Assembly (NCBI RefSeq): GCF_011947225.1 | Contig: NZ_JAATVW010000008.1 | Location: forward strand, 62,001 to 126,000 | Reading direction: 5' to 3' | DNA length: 64,000 bases | Source: Planosporangium flavigriseum | Lineage (GTDB): Bacteria > Actinomycetota > Actinomycetes > Mycobacteriales > Micromonosporaceae | In this document: positions 50,655-59,717 of the stretch, piece after piece | Position numbering within the stretch: position 1 is the stretch's first letter | Layout: the number at the start of each line of letters is the position of its first letter | Notes under the pieces: generated by a model | Told to the model about the DNA's origin: nothing | Seen by the model: the letters and a program-made list of their open reading frames with translations, nothing else | The model's database searches: none | Translations under genes and position numbers: made by a program

Positions 50655-51409
50655 GGACGCACGCCGGGCACCCGGTACTCCTCGGTCAGCGTCGTCATGG
50701 GCCCGGGCCAGGTCGCCTGGGCCACCTCGATCGGACGGTGGTCGCCGTCGAACGCGACGTGCAGCAGGACGAGCACCGGGGTGTCGGGGCGGATCTGCAG
50801 CACCTCCGCCTCCTCCCGGGTCGGCAGGCGGGCGCTGAGGTGGTCGGTCGCGGTGATGTACCGCCGCCCGGTGACGTCCTCGACCTCCTGGTAGAGCGGC
50901 CGCCCGAAGACCTCGGGGCGCTCCAGGGAGGTGCCGGCCGTGTCCGTCGGCCGCAGCCAGGACGCGCCGACCTCGACCGGGGCGTCGCCGGTGCGGACCA
51001 GGTGGCGGCGGGTGAGCAGTTCGGTGCCGGGGGAGACGCCGAACGCCTCGGCCACCTCGGCGGGCGCCGGGGCACGGCCGACGTAGATGAGTTGCTGCCG
51101 GTACCGGGCCGCGAGGTCGGCGTGGTAGCCGCGCTGGCTTCCGTACCGGCCCCGGGTCAGGCGGTTGAGCCGGCGTTTGGTGCCGCGCACGTACGTGCCG
51201 GAGCCCGGCTTGGTGATGAGTAGCCCCTCGACGCGCAGTTGGTCGATGGTGCGCTGCACGGTCTGCTTGGCGACGCCGTACATCTCCGCGAGCGCCGGAA
51301 TCGAGGGCAGTCGTTCGCCGGCGGCCCAGTCGCCGCGGTGGATGCGAGCGCGTAGTTCGGCGGCGATCTGACGGTGCGGGAACTCAGCCGCGCCGGGGTT
51401 GATGCTCAT
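50618..51409 (-). CDS. GntR-family regulator with UTRA domain
   Basis: The 263-residue protein has a GntR winged helix at residues 12-75 (GERLPSIPALAEMYGVAKQTVQRTIDQLRVEGLLITKPGSGTYV). A UTRA domain follows (ELLTRRHLVRTGDAPVEVGASWLRP; TPVLVLLHVAFDGDHRPIEVAQA). Its target is unknown. CTAG-rich inverted repeats just upstream suggest it controls itself. It stands between mshC and the aminotransferase gene and may act on the divergent aminotransferase as well. Confidence 0.9.
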   Translation of the reverse strand: MSINPGAAEFPHRQIAAELRARIHRGDWAAGERLPSIPALAEMYGVAKQTVQRTIDQLRVEGLLITKPGSGTYVRGTKRRLNRLTRGRYGSQRGYHADLAARYRQQLIYVGRAPAPAEVAEAFGVSPGTELLTRRHLVRTGDAPVEVGASWLRPTDTAGTSLERPEVFGRPLYQEVEDVTGRRYITATDHLSARLPTREEAEVLQIRPDTPVLVLLHVAFDGDHRPIEVAQATWPGPMTTLTEEYRVPGVRPELPDEPGLALG

Positions 51410-51418
51410 TCACACAAC

Positions 51419-51441
51419 CTAGCATCCTAGGACGCACTAGG
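51419..51441. promoter_or_regulatory. CTAG-rich operator-like repeats
   Basis: CTAGCATCCTAG (51419) and CCTAGGACGCACTAGG (51426) overlap and form inverted repeats ten bases before the GntR start. CTAG cores are usual in operators of GntR regulators. Confidence 0.5.
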
Positions 51442-51521
51442 CGCTGTGTTACCACACACAAATGCGTCCACAACGCGAACTACCTGCGCGTAGGCGTGCG
51501 TCGACTCTCTAAGGTGACCGC

Positions 51522-52733
51522 ATGCAGGTGACTCAGTCGGCCAAGCTCGCGAACGTCTGTTACGAAATCAGGGGACCGGTTCTGCGTCAGGCGAAGCAGA
51601 TGGAGGCCGAGGGGCAGCGGATCCTCAAGCTGAACATCGGCAACCCCGCGCCGTTCGGCTTCGAGGCGCCGGAGGAGATCCTCAAGGACGTCATCCTCAA
51701 CCTGCCCAACGCGCACGGCTACGGCGACTCCAAGGGCCTGCTGTCCGCACGGCGCGCAGTCGTGCAGTACTACCAGCAGAAGGGCCTGCCGGGCCTCGAC
51801 ATCGAGGACGTGTACCTCGGCAACGGCGTGTCCGAACTCATCGTGATGGCGATGCAGGGCCTCGTCGACAACGGCGACGAGGTGCTCCTCCCGGCGCCGG
51901 ACTACCCACTGTGGACCGCCGCGGTCAGCCTCTCCGGCGGCACTCCCGTGCACTACGTGTGCGACGAGCAGAACGGTTGGTTCCCCGACCCGGCCGACAT
52001 CGAGTCGCGCATCACCGACCGTACCCGGGCGATCGTCCTTATCAACCCGAACAACCCGACCGGCGCCGTGTACCCGACGGAACTGCTCGAGAGCATCGTC
52101 GAGGTCGCCCGCCGGCACAACCTCGTCATCTTCTCCGACGAGATCTACGACAAGATCCTGTACGACGGGACGACCCACACGTCCACCGCGACGCTCGCCC
52201 CCGACCTACTCTGCGTCACGTTCAACGGACTGTCCAAGGCGTACCGGGTGGCCGGTTTCCGCACCGGGTGGATGGTCGTGTCCGGCGCCAAGCAGCACGC
52301 CGAGAGCTACATCGAGGGCCTCGACGTCCTCGCGAACATGCGCCTGTGTCCCAACATGCCGACCCAGTTCGCGGTGCAGACGGCGCTGGGTGGCTACCAG
52401 AGCATCAACGACCTGATCCTGCCCGGCGGCCGGCTGGTCGAGCAGCGCGACGTCACCTGGAAGCTGCTCAACGAGATCCCGGGCGTGAGCTGCGTCAAGC
52501 CCACCGGCGCGCTGTACGCGTTCCCGCGGCTGGACCCGAAGATGTACCCGATCGCCGACGACGAGAAGTTCGTCATGGACCTGCTGGTCAAGGAGCGGGT
52601 GCTGGTGGTGCAGGGGACCGGCTTCAACTGGGGTGCCCCCGACCACTTCCGCATCGTGACGCTGCCGCGGGTGACCGACCTCGAAGATGCCATCGGGCGC
52701 ATCGCCCGCTTCCTCGCCACCTACAAGCAGTAG
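51522..52733 (+). CDS. Class I/II aminotransferase (AlaA-like)
   Basis: The 403-residue PLP enzyme has LNIGNPAPFGFEAPEEI, HGYGDSKGLLSARRAV, NPNNPTGAVYP, DEIYDKILYDG, and the PLP lysine in FNGLSKAYRVAGFRTGWM. This pattern fits the alanine/valine-pyruvate or aspartate type (AlaA, YugH). It probably makes alanine from pyruvate and glutamate. TAAGGT ends six bases before the ATG and no ribosome site is visible, so it is likely leaderless. A long hairpin follows. Confidence 0.9.
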   Translation: MQVTQSAKLANVCYEIRGPVLRQAKQMEAEGQRILKLNIGNPAPFGFEAPEEILKDVILNLPNAHGYGDSKGLLSARRAVVQYYQQKGLPGLDIEDVYLGNGVSELIVMAMQGLVDNGDEVLLPAPDYPLWTAAVSLSGGTPVHYVCDEQNGWFPDPADIESRITDRTRAIVLINPNNPTGAVYPTELLESIVEVARRHNLVIFSDEIYDKILYDGTTHTSTATLAPDLLCVTFNGLSKAYRVAGFRTGWMVVSGAKQHAESYIEGLDVLANMRLCPNMPTQFAVQTALGGYQSINDLILPGGRLVEQRDVTWKLLNEIPGVSCVKPTGALYAFPRLDPKMYPIADDEKFVMDLLVKERVLVVQGTGFNWGAPDHFRIVTLPRVTDLEDAIGRIARFLATYKQ

Positions 52734-52747
52734 CCCTACCGTGCACG

Positions 52748-52785
52748 CGAAGAGGGGCCGGCCCGATCGGGCCGGCCCCTCTTCG
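52748..52785. terminator. Long convergent terminator
   Basis: CGAAGAGGGGCCGGCCC pairs perfectly with GGGCCGGCCCCTCTTCG around a GATC loop, giving 17 pairs. It separates the aminotransferase gene from the convergent PAC2 gene. Confidence 0.9.
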
Positions 52786-52792
52786 CATCGGT

Positions 52793-53668
52793 CTACCAGG
52801 TCGGGCCGGTCGCTGACGGGCCGGCCTGGCCGCCCCGCCGACGCAGGTACTTCTCGAACTCCTGCGCGATCTCGTCGCCGGACAGGGGCTTCAGGCCGGC
52901 GTCGCCGGAGCGCTCCTCGAGCTCGCGTACGTACTCGGCAAGCTCGGCGTCCTGCTCGGCCGCGGCCCGCAGGCGCTCCTCCCACTCGGTCGACTCTTCG
53001 CCCAGGTCCGCGACCGGCACCGGCAGGTCGAGGACGTCCTCGACGCGGTGCAGCAGCGAGAGTGTCGCCTTGGGGCAGGGTGGGTTGTTGGCGTAGTGCG
53101 GCACGTGGACCCAGAACGAAACCGCCTGCAGGTCGGCGCGGGTGCAAGCGTCCTGCAGGATGCCGACGATGCCGGTCGGACCCTCGTACCGGTTGGGGGT
53201 CAGGTTGTACTTCTCGATGGTCGCCCGGTCGGACGCGCTCCCCGTCACCGGCAGCGGCCGGGTGTAGGGCACGTCGGCCAGCAGCGCGCCGAGGAGCACG
53301 ATCTGGGTGACCTCGAGGCTGTGACAGATCTCCAACAGTGAATCGCAGAACGTCCGCCAGCGCATGCTCGGCTCGATGCCGCGGATCAGCACGACGTCAC
53401 GGTCGGCGCCGGGTGGGGTGGCCACGGAGAAGCGAGTGGTGGGCCACTCGATGCGGCGGGTCTCACCGTCGGCCATGGCCACGATCGGGCGGTTGACCTG
53501 GAAGTCGTAGAACTCTTCGGGATCCATCTCGGCCACCGGCCGGGCATCCCACATCTGCTCTAGGTGCTCCACTGCGGCGGTGGACGCATCCGCAGCGTCG
53601 TTCCACCCTTCGAACGCGGCGATGGCGACAGGGGAGCGGAGAACTGGCAGGCCGTCGAACTCGGTCAC
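52793..53668 (-). CDS. PAC2 family (proteasome assembly chaperone-like) protein
   Basis: The 291-residue protein opens VTEFDGLPVLRSPVAIAAFEGWNDAADA, the PAC2 start. It continues with DVVLIRGIEPSMRWRTFCDSLL, VTQIVLLGALLADVPYTRPLPVTG and YEGPTGIVGILQDACTRADL. The C-terminus is acidic and helical. Actinobacterial PAC2 proteins are thought to act in proteasome-related or ATP-grasp-linked functions; the exact role is open. GTG 53668 is chosen because TAGGCT ends seven bases upstream and family members begin here. The gene is divergent from metH. Confidence 0.9.
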   Translation of the reverse strand: MTEFDGLPVLRSPVAIAAFEGWNDAADASTAAVEHLEQMWDARPVAEMDPEEFYDFQVNRPIVAMADGETRRIEWPTTRFSVATPPGADRDVVLIRGIEPSMRWRTFCDSLLEICHSLEVTQIVLLGALLADVPYTRPLPVTGSASDRATIEKYNLTPNRYEGPTGIVGILQDACTRADLQAVSFWVHVPHYANNPPCPKATLSLLHRVEDVLDLPVPVADLGEESTEWEERLRAAAEQDAELAEYVRELEERSGDAGLKPLSGDEIAQEFEKYLRRRGGQAGPSATGPTW

Positions 53669-53803
53669 ACTGCCAAGCCTACGTGTCCGCATTGCAAACG
53701 GCGCTCCGACCGCGCCGGAACGTGTCCGGCGCGGTGTGGGAGAGAGACGTGGATTACGGACGGTAGTTGGGAATCGCCCTTGTTTTCCAGTTAGCCTCTA
53801 GTC

Positions 53804-56800
53804 GTGTCGATCTCACTGCTCAGCGCACTGTCGGACCGCGTGCTCGTGGCGGACGGCGCGATGGGCACGATGCTGCAGGCGGCCGATCTGTCGCTTGACG
53901 ACTTCGACGGGCACGAAGGCTGCAACGAGGTACTCAATGTAACCCGTCCGGACGTCGTCCGCAGCGTGCACGACGCCTACCTGGCGGCCGGGGCTGACTG
54001 CGTCGAGACAAACACATTCGGCGCAAACCTGGCTAATTTGGGCGAGTACGGGATCGACGACCGCATCCGCGAGCTGTCCGAAGCCGGTGCCCGCTTGGCC
54101 CGCGAGGCCGCGGACGCCTGGTCCACCCCGGAGCGCCCACGGTACGTGCTCGGCTCGGTCGGGCCGGGCACGAAGCTGCCGACCCTCGGGCACGCCCCGT
54201 ACGCCCGGCTGCGCGACGCCTACCAGGAGAACGCCGCCGGTCTGATCGCCGGTGGCGCCGACGCGATCCTCGTGGAGACCTGCCAGGACCTGCTGCAGAC
54301 CAAGGCGGCCATCATCGGCGCCAAGCGGGCCATGGCCGCCGCCGGCGGAGGCGTCCCGCTCATCTGCCACGTCACGGTCGAGACCACCGGGACGATGCTG
54401 CTGGGCAGCGAGATCGGCGCCGCCCTCGCAGCGCTCGAACCCCTCGGCATCGACCTGATCGGGCTCAACTGCGCCACCGGCCCGGCGGAGATGACCGAGC
54501 ACCTGCGTTACCTGTCCAAGAACTCCCGGGTGCCGCTGTCGGTCATGCCCAACGCGGGCCTGCCCCAACTGACCAGCGACGGAGCGGTCTACCCGCTGAC
54601 GCCCGGTGAACTGGCCGAGGCGCTCGACCGGTTCGTCACCGAGTACGGCGTCGGTATGGTCGGCGGCTGCTGTGGCACCACGCCGGCGCACATCGAGGCG
54701 GTCGTCGCCCGGCTGGCCGGCAAACGCCCGGCGTCCCGCGATCCGCGGCCGGAGCCCGGCGTCGCGAGCCTCTACCACCACGTACCGTTCGCCCAGGACG
54801 CCAGCATCCTCAACGTCGGCGAGCGCACGAATGCCAACGGCTCGAAGGCGTTCCGGGAGGCGATGCTCGCCGCCGACTGGCAGGCCTGCATCGAGATCGC
54901 CCGCCAGCAGGCCCGGGACGGCTCGCACCTGCTCGACCTGTGCATCGACTACGTCGGCCGGGACGGCGCGGGGGACATGCGGGAACTCGCCGGCCGCTTC
55001 GCGACCGCGTCCACGCTGCCGATCATGCTCGACTCGACCGAGCCCAACGTGATCGAGGCCGGCCTGGAGATGCTCGGTGGCCGCTGCGTCGTCAACTCCG
55101 TCAACTACGAGGACGGCGACGGCCCCGGTTCCCGGTACGCCAGGATCATGCCGATCGTGCGGGAGCACGGCGCCGCCGTCGTCGCCCTCACCATCGACGA
55201 GGAGGGCCAGGCACGCACCGCCGAGTGGAAGGTCCGGGTGGCCTCCCGGCTCATCGACGACCTGACCGGCCGCTGGGGCATGCGCCGCGAAGACATCCTG
55301 ATCGACTGCCTGACGTTCCCGATCGCCACCGGTCAGGAGGAGACCCGCCGCGACGGCATCGAGACCATCGAGGCGATCCGGGAGATTAACCGGCGGTACC
55401 CAGGGGTCAACTTCACCCTCGGCATCTCCAACGTCTCCTTCGGCCTCAACCCGGCCGCCCGGCAGGTGCTCAACTCGGTGTTCCTGCACGAGTGTGTGCA
55501 GGCCGGGCTGACCAGCGCCATCGTGCACTCGTCCAAGATCCTGCCGATTGTGCGCATTCCGGCGGAGCAGCGCGAGGTCGCCCTCGACCTGGTGTACGAC
55601 CGGCGCCGCGACGGCTACGACCCCGTACAGAAGTTCATCGAGCTGTTCGAGGGCGTCGACGTTACCAGCGCCCGTGCCTCCCGCGCCCAGGAACTGGCCA
55701 GCCTGCCGCTCGACGAGCGGCTCAAGCGGCGCATCATCGACGGTGAGCGGGGCGGCCTGGAGGCCGATCTCGACGAGGCTCTCGCCGCCGGTCGCTCCGC
55801 ATTGTCGATCATCAACGACATCCTGCTCGACGGCATGAAGGTCGTCGGCGAGCTGTTCGGCTCCGGTCAGATGCAGTTGCCGTTCGTGCTGCAGTCGGCA
55901 GAGGTGATGAAGGCTGCCGTCGCCTACCTCGAGCCGCACATGGAGAAGACCGACGACGGCGGCAAGGGCCGCATCGTGCTCGCCACCGTCAAGGGCGACG
56001 TGCATGACATCGGCAAGAACCTGGTCGACATCATCCTGTCCAACAACGGCTACGAGGTCGTCAACATCGGCATCAAGCAGCCGATCAGCGCGATCATCGA
56101 GGCCGCCGAGACGCACAACGCCGACGTGATCGGCATGTCCGGTCTGCTCGTCAAGTCCACGGTCATCATGAAAGAGAACCTGGAGGAGATGAACACCCGT
56201 GGCGTCGCGGAGCGCTGGCCGGTGCTGCTCGGCGGCGCGGCGCTGACCCGCGCGTACGTCGAGGACGACCTGCGCGCGCTGTACACCGGCGACGTGCACT
56301 ACGCCCGGGACGCCTTCGAGGGACTATCCCTGATGGACCGGGTGATGACCGCCAAGCGGGGCGGCGCGGCCGTCGTCGATGTCGAGCGCGAAGCCGCCCT
56401 CGCCGCCCGTCGTGAGCGGCGTCAGAAAACCGCGACGGTACGCGAGGAGCTACCGTCGCTGTCGGACTCCTCGGTCCGCTCGGATGTCGCCGCCGACGCG
56501 CCGGTACCGTCGACGCCGTTCCTCGGTACCCGGGTCGTGCGCGGCATCCCGCTCGCCGACTACGCCGCGCTGCTCGACGAGCGGGCCACGTTCATGGGCC
56601 AGTGGGGGCTGCGCGGTGCCCGCGGCGGTAGTGGACCGTCCTACGAGGAGCTCGTCGAGACCGAGGGCCGGCCGCGGCTGCGGTACTGGCTGGACCGGCT
56701 GGCCGCCGACAAGGTCCTCGAAGCCGCGGTCGTGTACGGCTACTTCCCGGCGTACTCGGAAGGCAACGACCTGGTCGTACTCGACGAGAACGCCCACGGC

Positions 56801-57316
56801 GAGCGCGCCCGGTTCACCTTCCCGCGGCAGCGCCGGGACCGCCGCCTGTGCCTGGCCGACTTCTTCCGGAACCGGGAGTCGGGGCTGGACGTTGTCGGTC
56901 TGCAGCTCGTCACCGTCGGCCAGGCCATCAGCGAGTACACCGCGAAGCTGTTCGCCGAGAACGCCTACCGCGATTACCTGGAAGTCCACGGCCTGTCCGT
57001 GCAGCTGACCGAGGCGCTCGCCGAGTACTGGCACCGGCGGATGCGCGAGGAGATGATCCTTCCCGACGGCCGCCGGATCGCCGACGACGACCCGGCCGAC
57101 CTCGACGGTCTGCTGCGCACCGACTACCGCGGCTGCCGGTACGCCTTTGGCTACCCCGCCTGCCCGGACCTAGAGGACCGCGCCAAGATCGTTGACCTGC
57201 TGCGGCCGGAGCGGATCGGGGTGACGCTGTCGGAGGAGTTCCAGCTCATTCCGGAGCAGGCCACGGACGCGATCATCGTGCACCACCCCGAGGCGAACTA
57301 CTTCAACGCCAAGTGA
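53804..57316 (+). CDS. metH: Cobalamin-dependent methionine synthase
   Basis: The 1170-residue protein has all four modules. The homocysteine domain shows DGAMGTML at its start and the zinc Cys pair in GGCCGTTPAHI (about residue 287). The methyl-THF domain shows NVGERTNANGSKAF (about 340). The cobalamin domain has DVHDIGKN with the cobalt-ligating His (about 730). The activation domain begins near 900 and ends in AYRDY... and GCRYAFGYPACPD. It makes methionine from homocysteine and methyl-THF. TAGCCT ends six bases before the GTG, so the transcript is probably leaderless; no cobalamin riboswitch fits the 135-base gap. Confidence 0.97.
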   Translation: MSISLLSALSDRVLVADGAMGTMLQAADLSLDDFDGHEGCNEVLNVTRPDVVRSVHDAYLAAGADCVETNTFGANLANLGEYGIDDRIRELSEAGARLAREAADAWSTPERPRYVLGSVGPGTKLPTLGHAPYARLRDAYQENAAGLIAGGADAILVETCQDLLQTKAAIIGAKRAMAAAGGGVPLICHVTVETTGTMLLGSEIGAALAALEPLGIDLIGLNCATGPAEMTEHLRYLSKNSRVPLSVMPNAGLPQLTSDGAVYPLTPGELAEALDRFVTEYGVGMVGGCCGTTPAHIEAVVARLAGKRPASRDPRPEPGVASLYHHVPFAQDASILNVGERTNANGSKAFREAMLAADWQACIEIARQQARDGSHLLDLCIDYVGRDGAGDMRELAGRFATASTLPIMLDSTEPNVIEAGLEMLGGRCVVNSVNYEDGDGPGSRYARIMPIVREHGAAVVALTIDEEGQARTAEWKVRVASRLIDDLTGRWGMRREDILIDCLTFPIATGQEETRRDGIETIEAIREINRRYPGVNFTLGISNVSFGLNPAARQVLNSVFLHECVQAGLTSAIVHSSKILPIVRIPAEQREVALDLVYDRRRDGYDPVQKFIELFEGVDVTSARASRAQELASLPLDERLKRRIIDGERGGLEADLDEALAAGRSALSIINDILLDGMKVVGELFGSGQMQLPFVLQSAEVMKAAVAYLEPHMEKTDDGGKGRIVLATVKGDVHDIGKNLVDIILSNNGYEVVNIGIKQPISAIIEAAETHNADVIGMSGLLVKSTVIMKENLEEMNTRGVAERWPVLLGGAALTRAYVEDDLRALYTGDVHYARDAFEGLSLMDRVMTAKRGGAAVVDVEREAALAARRERRQKTATVREELPSLSDSSVRSDVAADAPVPSTPFLGTRVVRGIPLADYAALLDERATFMGQWGLRGARGGSGPSYEELVETEGRPRLRYWLDRLAADKVLEAAVVYGYFPAYSEGNDLVVLDENAHGERARFTFPRQRRDRRLCLADFFRNRESGLDVVGLQLVTVGQAISEYTAKLFAENAYRDYLEVHGLSVQLTEALAEYWHRRMREEMILPDGRRIADDDPADLDGLLRTDYRGCRYAFGYPACPDLEDRAKIVDLLRPERIGVTLSEEFQLIPEQATDAIIVHHPEANYFNAK

Positions 57317-57414
57317 GCCTTTAGCAAGGGGTGACCTGCGAAAACTGGTTGCCGCACGCCGCCTAGGCCGTCAACCGCGTCCAAGCCGTCACCGAAGGCC
57401 CGGTCGATCGCCTG

Positions 57415-57480
57415 TCAGGGGCGGTCCTCGCTGGTGGGCAGCAGGTGCGTGTCGGTACGCAGCGTGAAGCCGGGCAGCAC
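57415..57480 (-). other. Possible 21-residue gene end or peptide
   Basis: Directly after the NYN gene stop, GTG opens a frame reading VLPGFTLRTDTHLLPTSEDR and ending in Pro before TGA. It looks like the last codons of a longer protein. I do not know the family. The rest of 57317-57480 holds nothing I can support. Confidence 0.2.
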
Positions 57481-58560
57481 CTAGCTTTCTGTCTTGGCGG
57501 TGAGCAGGTAGTCGTCGGCGTCGGCACTCCACCGTAGGTCGACAGCTCTGGTGGTCGCCGCCGCCTTGCAGAACTGGAGAAAGCTGCGGTAGCCGAGCTT
57601 CTTCTCGCTGAAGTCGGGCCGTACCTTGCGCAGCTGATTCTTGAGGCCGGACAGCGGCACCGAGCCGTCGCGGCCGGCCAGGTCGAGGATCACCGAGCGC
57701 AGCAGCTTGAACGCCTCCTCCCGGTCGCCCTGCTCGGGGAGCGTCACTTCAAGGTCGCCCCTGGCGGGGCCTTCGGTCAGCTCGACCACGTTCTGGGCGG
57801 CGAGGTGGCGCAAGAGTTCTCCGAAGGCGCGGAACCCATAGTCGGCTTCGTTGAATGTCGGGTCCTTCCTGAGCAGGGTCCGCTTGAGTGTCGAGGCGGT
57901 CACCGCACCGCTGGAACTGCCCTGAAGACCGGCCACGGTCTGGGCGACGAGGGCGGCGAGTGCGTCGGCATCGCGGCCGGATCCGTCCGCGGCCGCCTGG
58001 AGTTGGGATTCCTGCGCCGGCAACTGTGGTTCTGCCTGCGGGGCGCGGGCCGGACGGCCTCGCCGGGTAGGCGCCGGCGGGACCTCGACACCCTCCAGAC
58101 GGTCGTAGTAGAGGAACTCGTCACACGCCGGCGGTAGCAGTGCCGAGGTCGTCTTCTCCACTCCGAAGCCGATGACGCGCTTGTTGAGCTCGCGAAGCTT
58201 TTGCACCAGCGGAGTGAAGTCGCTGTCGCCGGTACCGAAGACGAACGTCGAGATATAGTCCCGCTCGAAGGCCAGCTCCAGGGCGTCTACGGCCATCTTG
58301 ATGTCGGCCGCGTTCTTACGCGAAGCGCCCATGCGCTGCGGTATGTCGATGAGTTCGACGTGCGACCGGGTGAGCATCCGGCGGTCCTCATCGAAGTACG
58401 ACCAGTCGGCGTACGCCCGACGCACTACCACCCGCCCCCGCTCGGCGAGCGCATCCGCGATGGGCCGCAAGTCGAACGTCATGCCACCAAGGTAGTCGCG
58501 CGCACCAATCGCCAGATTCTCATAGTCAAGGAACAGGGCGATACGCTCTTCTTGATCCAC
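57481..58560 (-). CDS. NYN-domain RNase-like protein with two LOTUS/OST-HTH domains
   Basis: The 359-residue protein starts with a NYN (LabA-like PIN) domain: IALFLDYENLAIGARDY with a metal Asp, KNAADIKMAVDALELA, and FVFGTGDSDFTPLVQKLRELNKRVIGFG. After a Pro/Gln linker come two OST-HTH (LOTUS) domains, about residues 215-275 and 285-350 (NEADYGFRAFGELLRHLA; SEKKLGYRSFLQFCKAA). The set predicts a ribonuclease that binds RNA, perhaps structured RNA. GTG 58560 is chosen because TACGCT ends seven bases before it and the NYN domain begins at once. Confidence 0.85.
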   Translation of the reverse strand: MDQEERIALFLDYENLAIGARDYLGGMTFDLRPIADALAERGRVVVRRAYADWSYFDEDRRMLTRSHVELIDIPQRMGASRKNAADIKMAVDALELAFERDYISTFVFGTGDSDFTPLVQKLRELNKRVIGFGVEKTTSALLPPACDEFLYYDRLEGVEVPPAPTRRGRPARAPQAEPQLPAQESQLQAAADGSGRDADALAALVAQTVAGLQGSSSGAVTASTLKRTLLRKDPTFNEADYGFRAFGELLRHLAAQNVVELTEGPARGDLEVTLPEQGDREEAFKLLRSVILDLAGRDGSVPLSGLKNQLRKVRPDFSEKKLGYRSFLQFCKAAATTRAVDLRWSADADDYLLTAKTES

Positions 58561-58858
58561 GCACGCCAGCGTACGCCCGGTCGCCCCCGCCCGTGAGCGG
58601 TCTGGCACCCGCACGTCCAGGGGCGCACCAACGAACCGGCGGAAACGCAGGCACCACACCGCGTATCGGTCGCCTGTAGCCATTGTCCGGCCAAGGCCAC
58701 GTGAGACGAGCCGGGCGCCGGGTTCTCCGCAGCCGATCGGTGACATTCATCGCTGGCCGTGCGCAAAGGCATCGTCTCATCGGACGACCGTCCATACGCG
58801 GCGAAGGGCTAACGCGCGACTTGCGGCGAAGTAGTGCGCCGGCCGTCGGACTGCGACA
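58561..58858. other. Gap without a supported gene
   Basis: Apart from the minus-strand TANNNT promoter box of the NYN gene at 58568-58573, I see no credible coding sequence, RNA or strong repeat in these 298 bases. Confidence 0.5.
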
Positions 58859-59143
58859 TCAGAACGGTACCGGACCGCGACCGACCAGCGACATCAACAC
58901 TTGCGTCGCGAGTACGGGCCGGATGCTCGTGACGGCGACCGCGCCGATCTCCTCATCGGGCAACTCCAGTTGTAGCCCGTCGCTCGCGTTGCGGACATCC
59001 CTGCTGACCTCGTTCGGACGGAACGTGCCACTCCAGCCGTTGAGGTCCCCGCGTTGGTTGGTCCCGAGCGAAGCCATGCCGACTACGCGTGCGCCGTCGG
59101 CGAGGATCAGCGTTGCAGGACCTGAGTAGGTTGTCATAGTCAT
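58859..59143 (-). CDS. Small hypothetical protein
   Basis: The 94-residue product reads MTMTTYSGPATLILADGARV, then VGMASLGTNQRGDLNGWSGTF and RPNEVSRDVRNASDGLQLEL, ending GRGPVPF. It is beta-rich with a repeated hydrophobic pattern. It resembles short actinobacterial proteins of unknown role. The start could also be the second ATG at 59137. No good ribosome site is visible. Confidence 0.6.
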   Translation of the reverse strand: MTMTTYSGPATLILADGARVVGMASLGTNQRGDLNGWSGTFRPNEVSRDVRNASDGLQLELPDEEIGAVAVTSIRPVLATQVLMSLVGRGPVPF

Positions 59144-59344
59144 GGACCGTAGCGCGGTTCTGGTCGTGTCTTGGCTCCACGTGGGCGTTACCTGGACGTC
59201 GGGGTGCCCCGCCCGTCGCCGGCCCGCTCCCCGAAGGGTGGGTCGACGGTACACAGCGAGGATGTAGGGGCGGGGCGACGCCGCGGGTAGCAGGCGCGGG
59301 CTTCCTGCGGTGACGCTGGCGAGGGTTGATGGCCTTCGGATCAG

Positions 59345-59573
59345 TCCAGGTCGGCGCCCCCGGCGGCGTGGTCGGCAAGGCGCTCACCGCCACCGGAGCG
59401 TGCCGCTGGGTGGTGCTGCCGTCGCGGAGCTGCCCGTAGACGTTGAAGCCCCAGCAGTACACCGCACCCGCCGACGACACCGCACACCTGTGGTAAGTCC
59501 CGGCGCTGACCTGGGTGATCGTCACCCCGGCCGGCGGGTCGCTGAGCCATAAGCGGGGGCACATCCGGGGCAC
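59345..59573 (-). pseudogene. RCC1-repeat fragment
   Basis: The minus strand reads VTITQVSAGTYHRCAVSSAG followed by AVYCWGFNVYGQLRDGSTTQ and RHAPVAV. This is one RCC1/BNR repeat (CWGxNxYGQLGDGTTT). Only a single repeat is present with no signal peptide or start. RCC1 proteins need seven repeats, so this is a leftover of a larger gene. The surrounding 59144-59717 holds no other gene that I can support. Confidence 0.55.
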
Positions 59574-59717
59574 ACGGCACCGTGAAACATCGGCAACAGG
59601 CGACCATTGGCCGCGATTGTGCCGACGGGGCCGGCGCGGCGAGCGACCAGCCTGGCTTGCTCACGGAACGACTCAGGTGGGTCGTACCATGATCAGATTC
59701 GCGTGGAGAGGGTGGGC

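Noticed and set aside
53693-53803. Cobalamin riboswitch before metH
   Set aside because: The gap is only 135 bases, shows no B12-box-like sequence, and metH appears leaderless.
53813-56299. 828-codon minus-strand open frame opposite metH
   Set aside because: It is the antisense shadow of metH; the plus strand carries all methionine synthase motifs.
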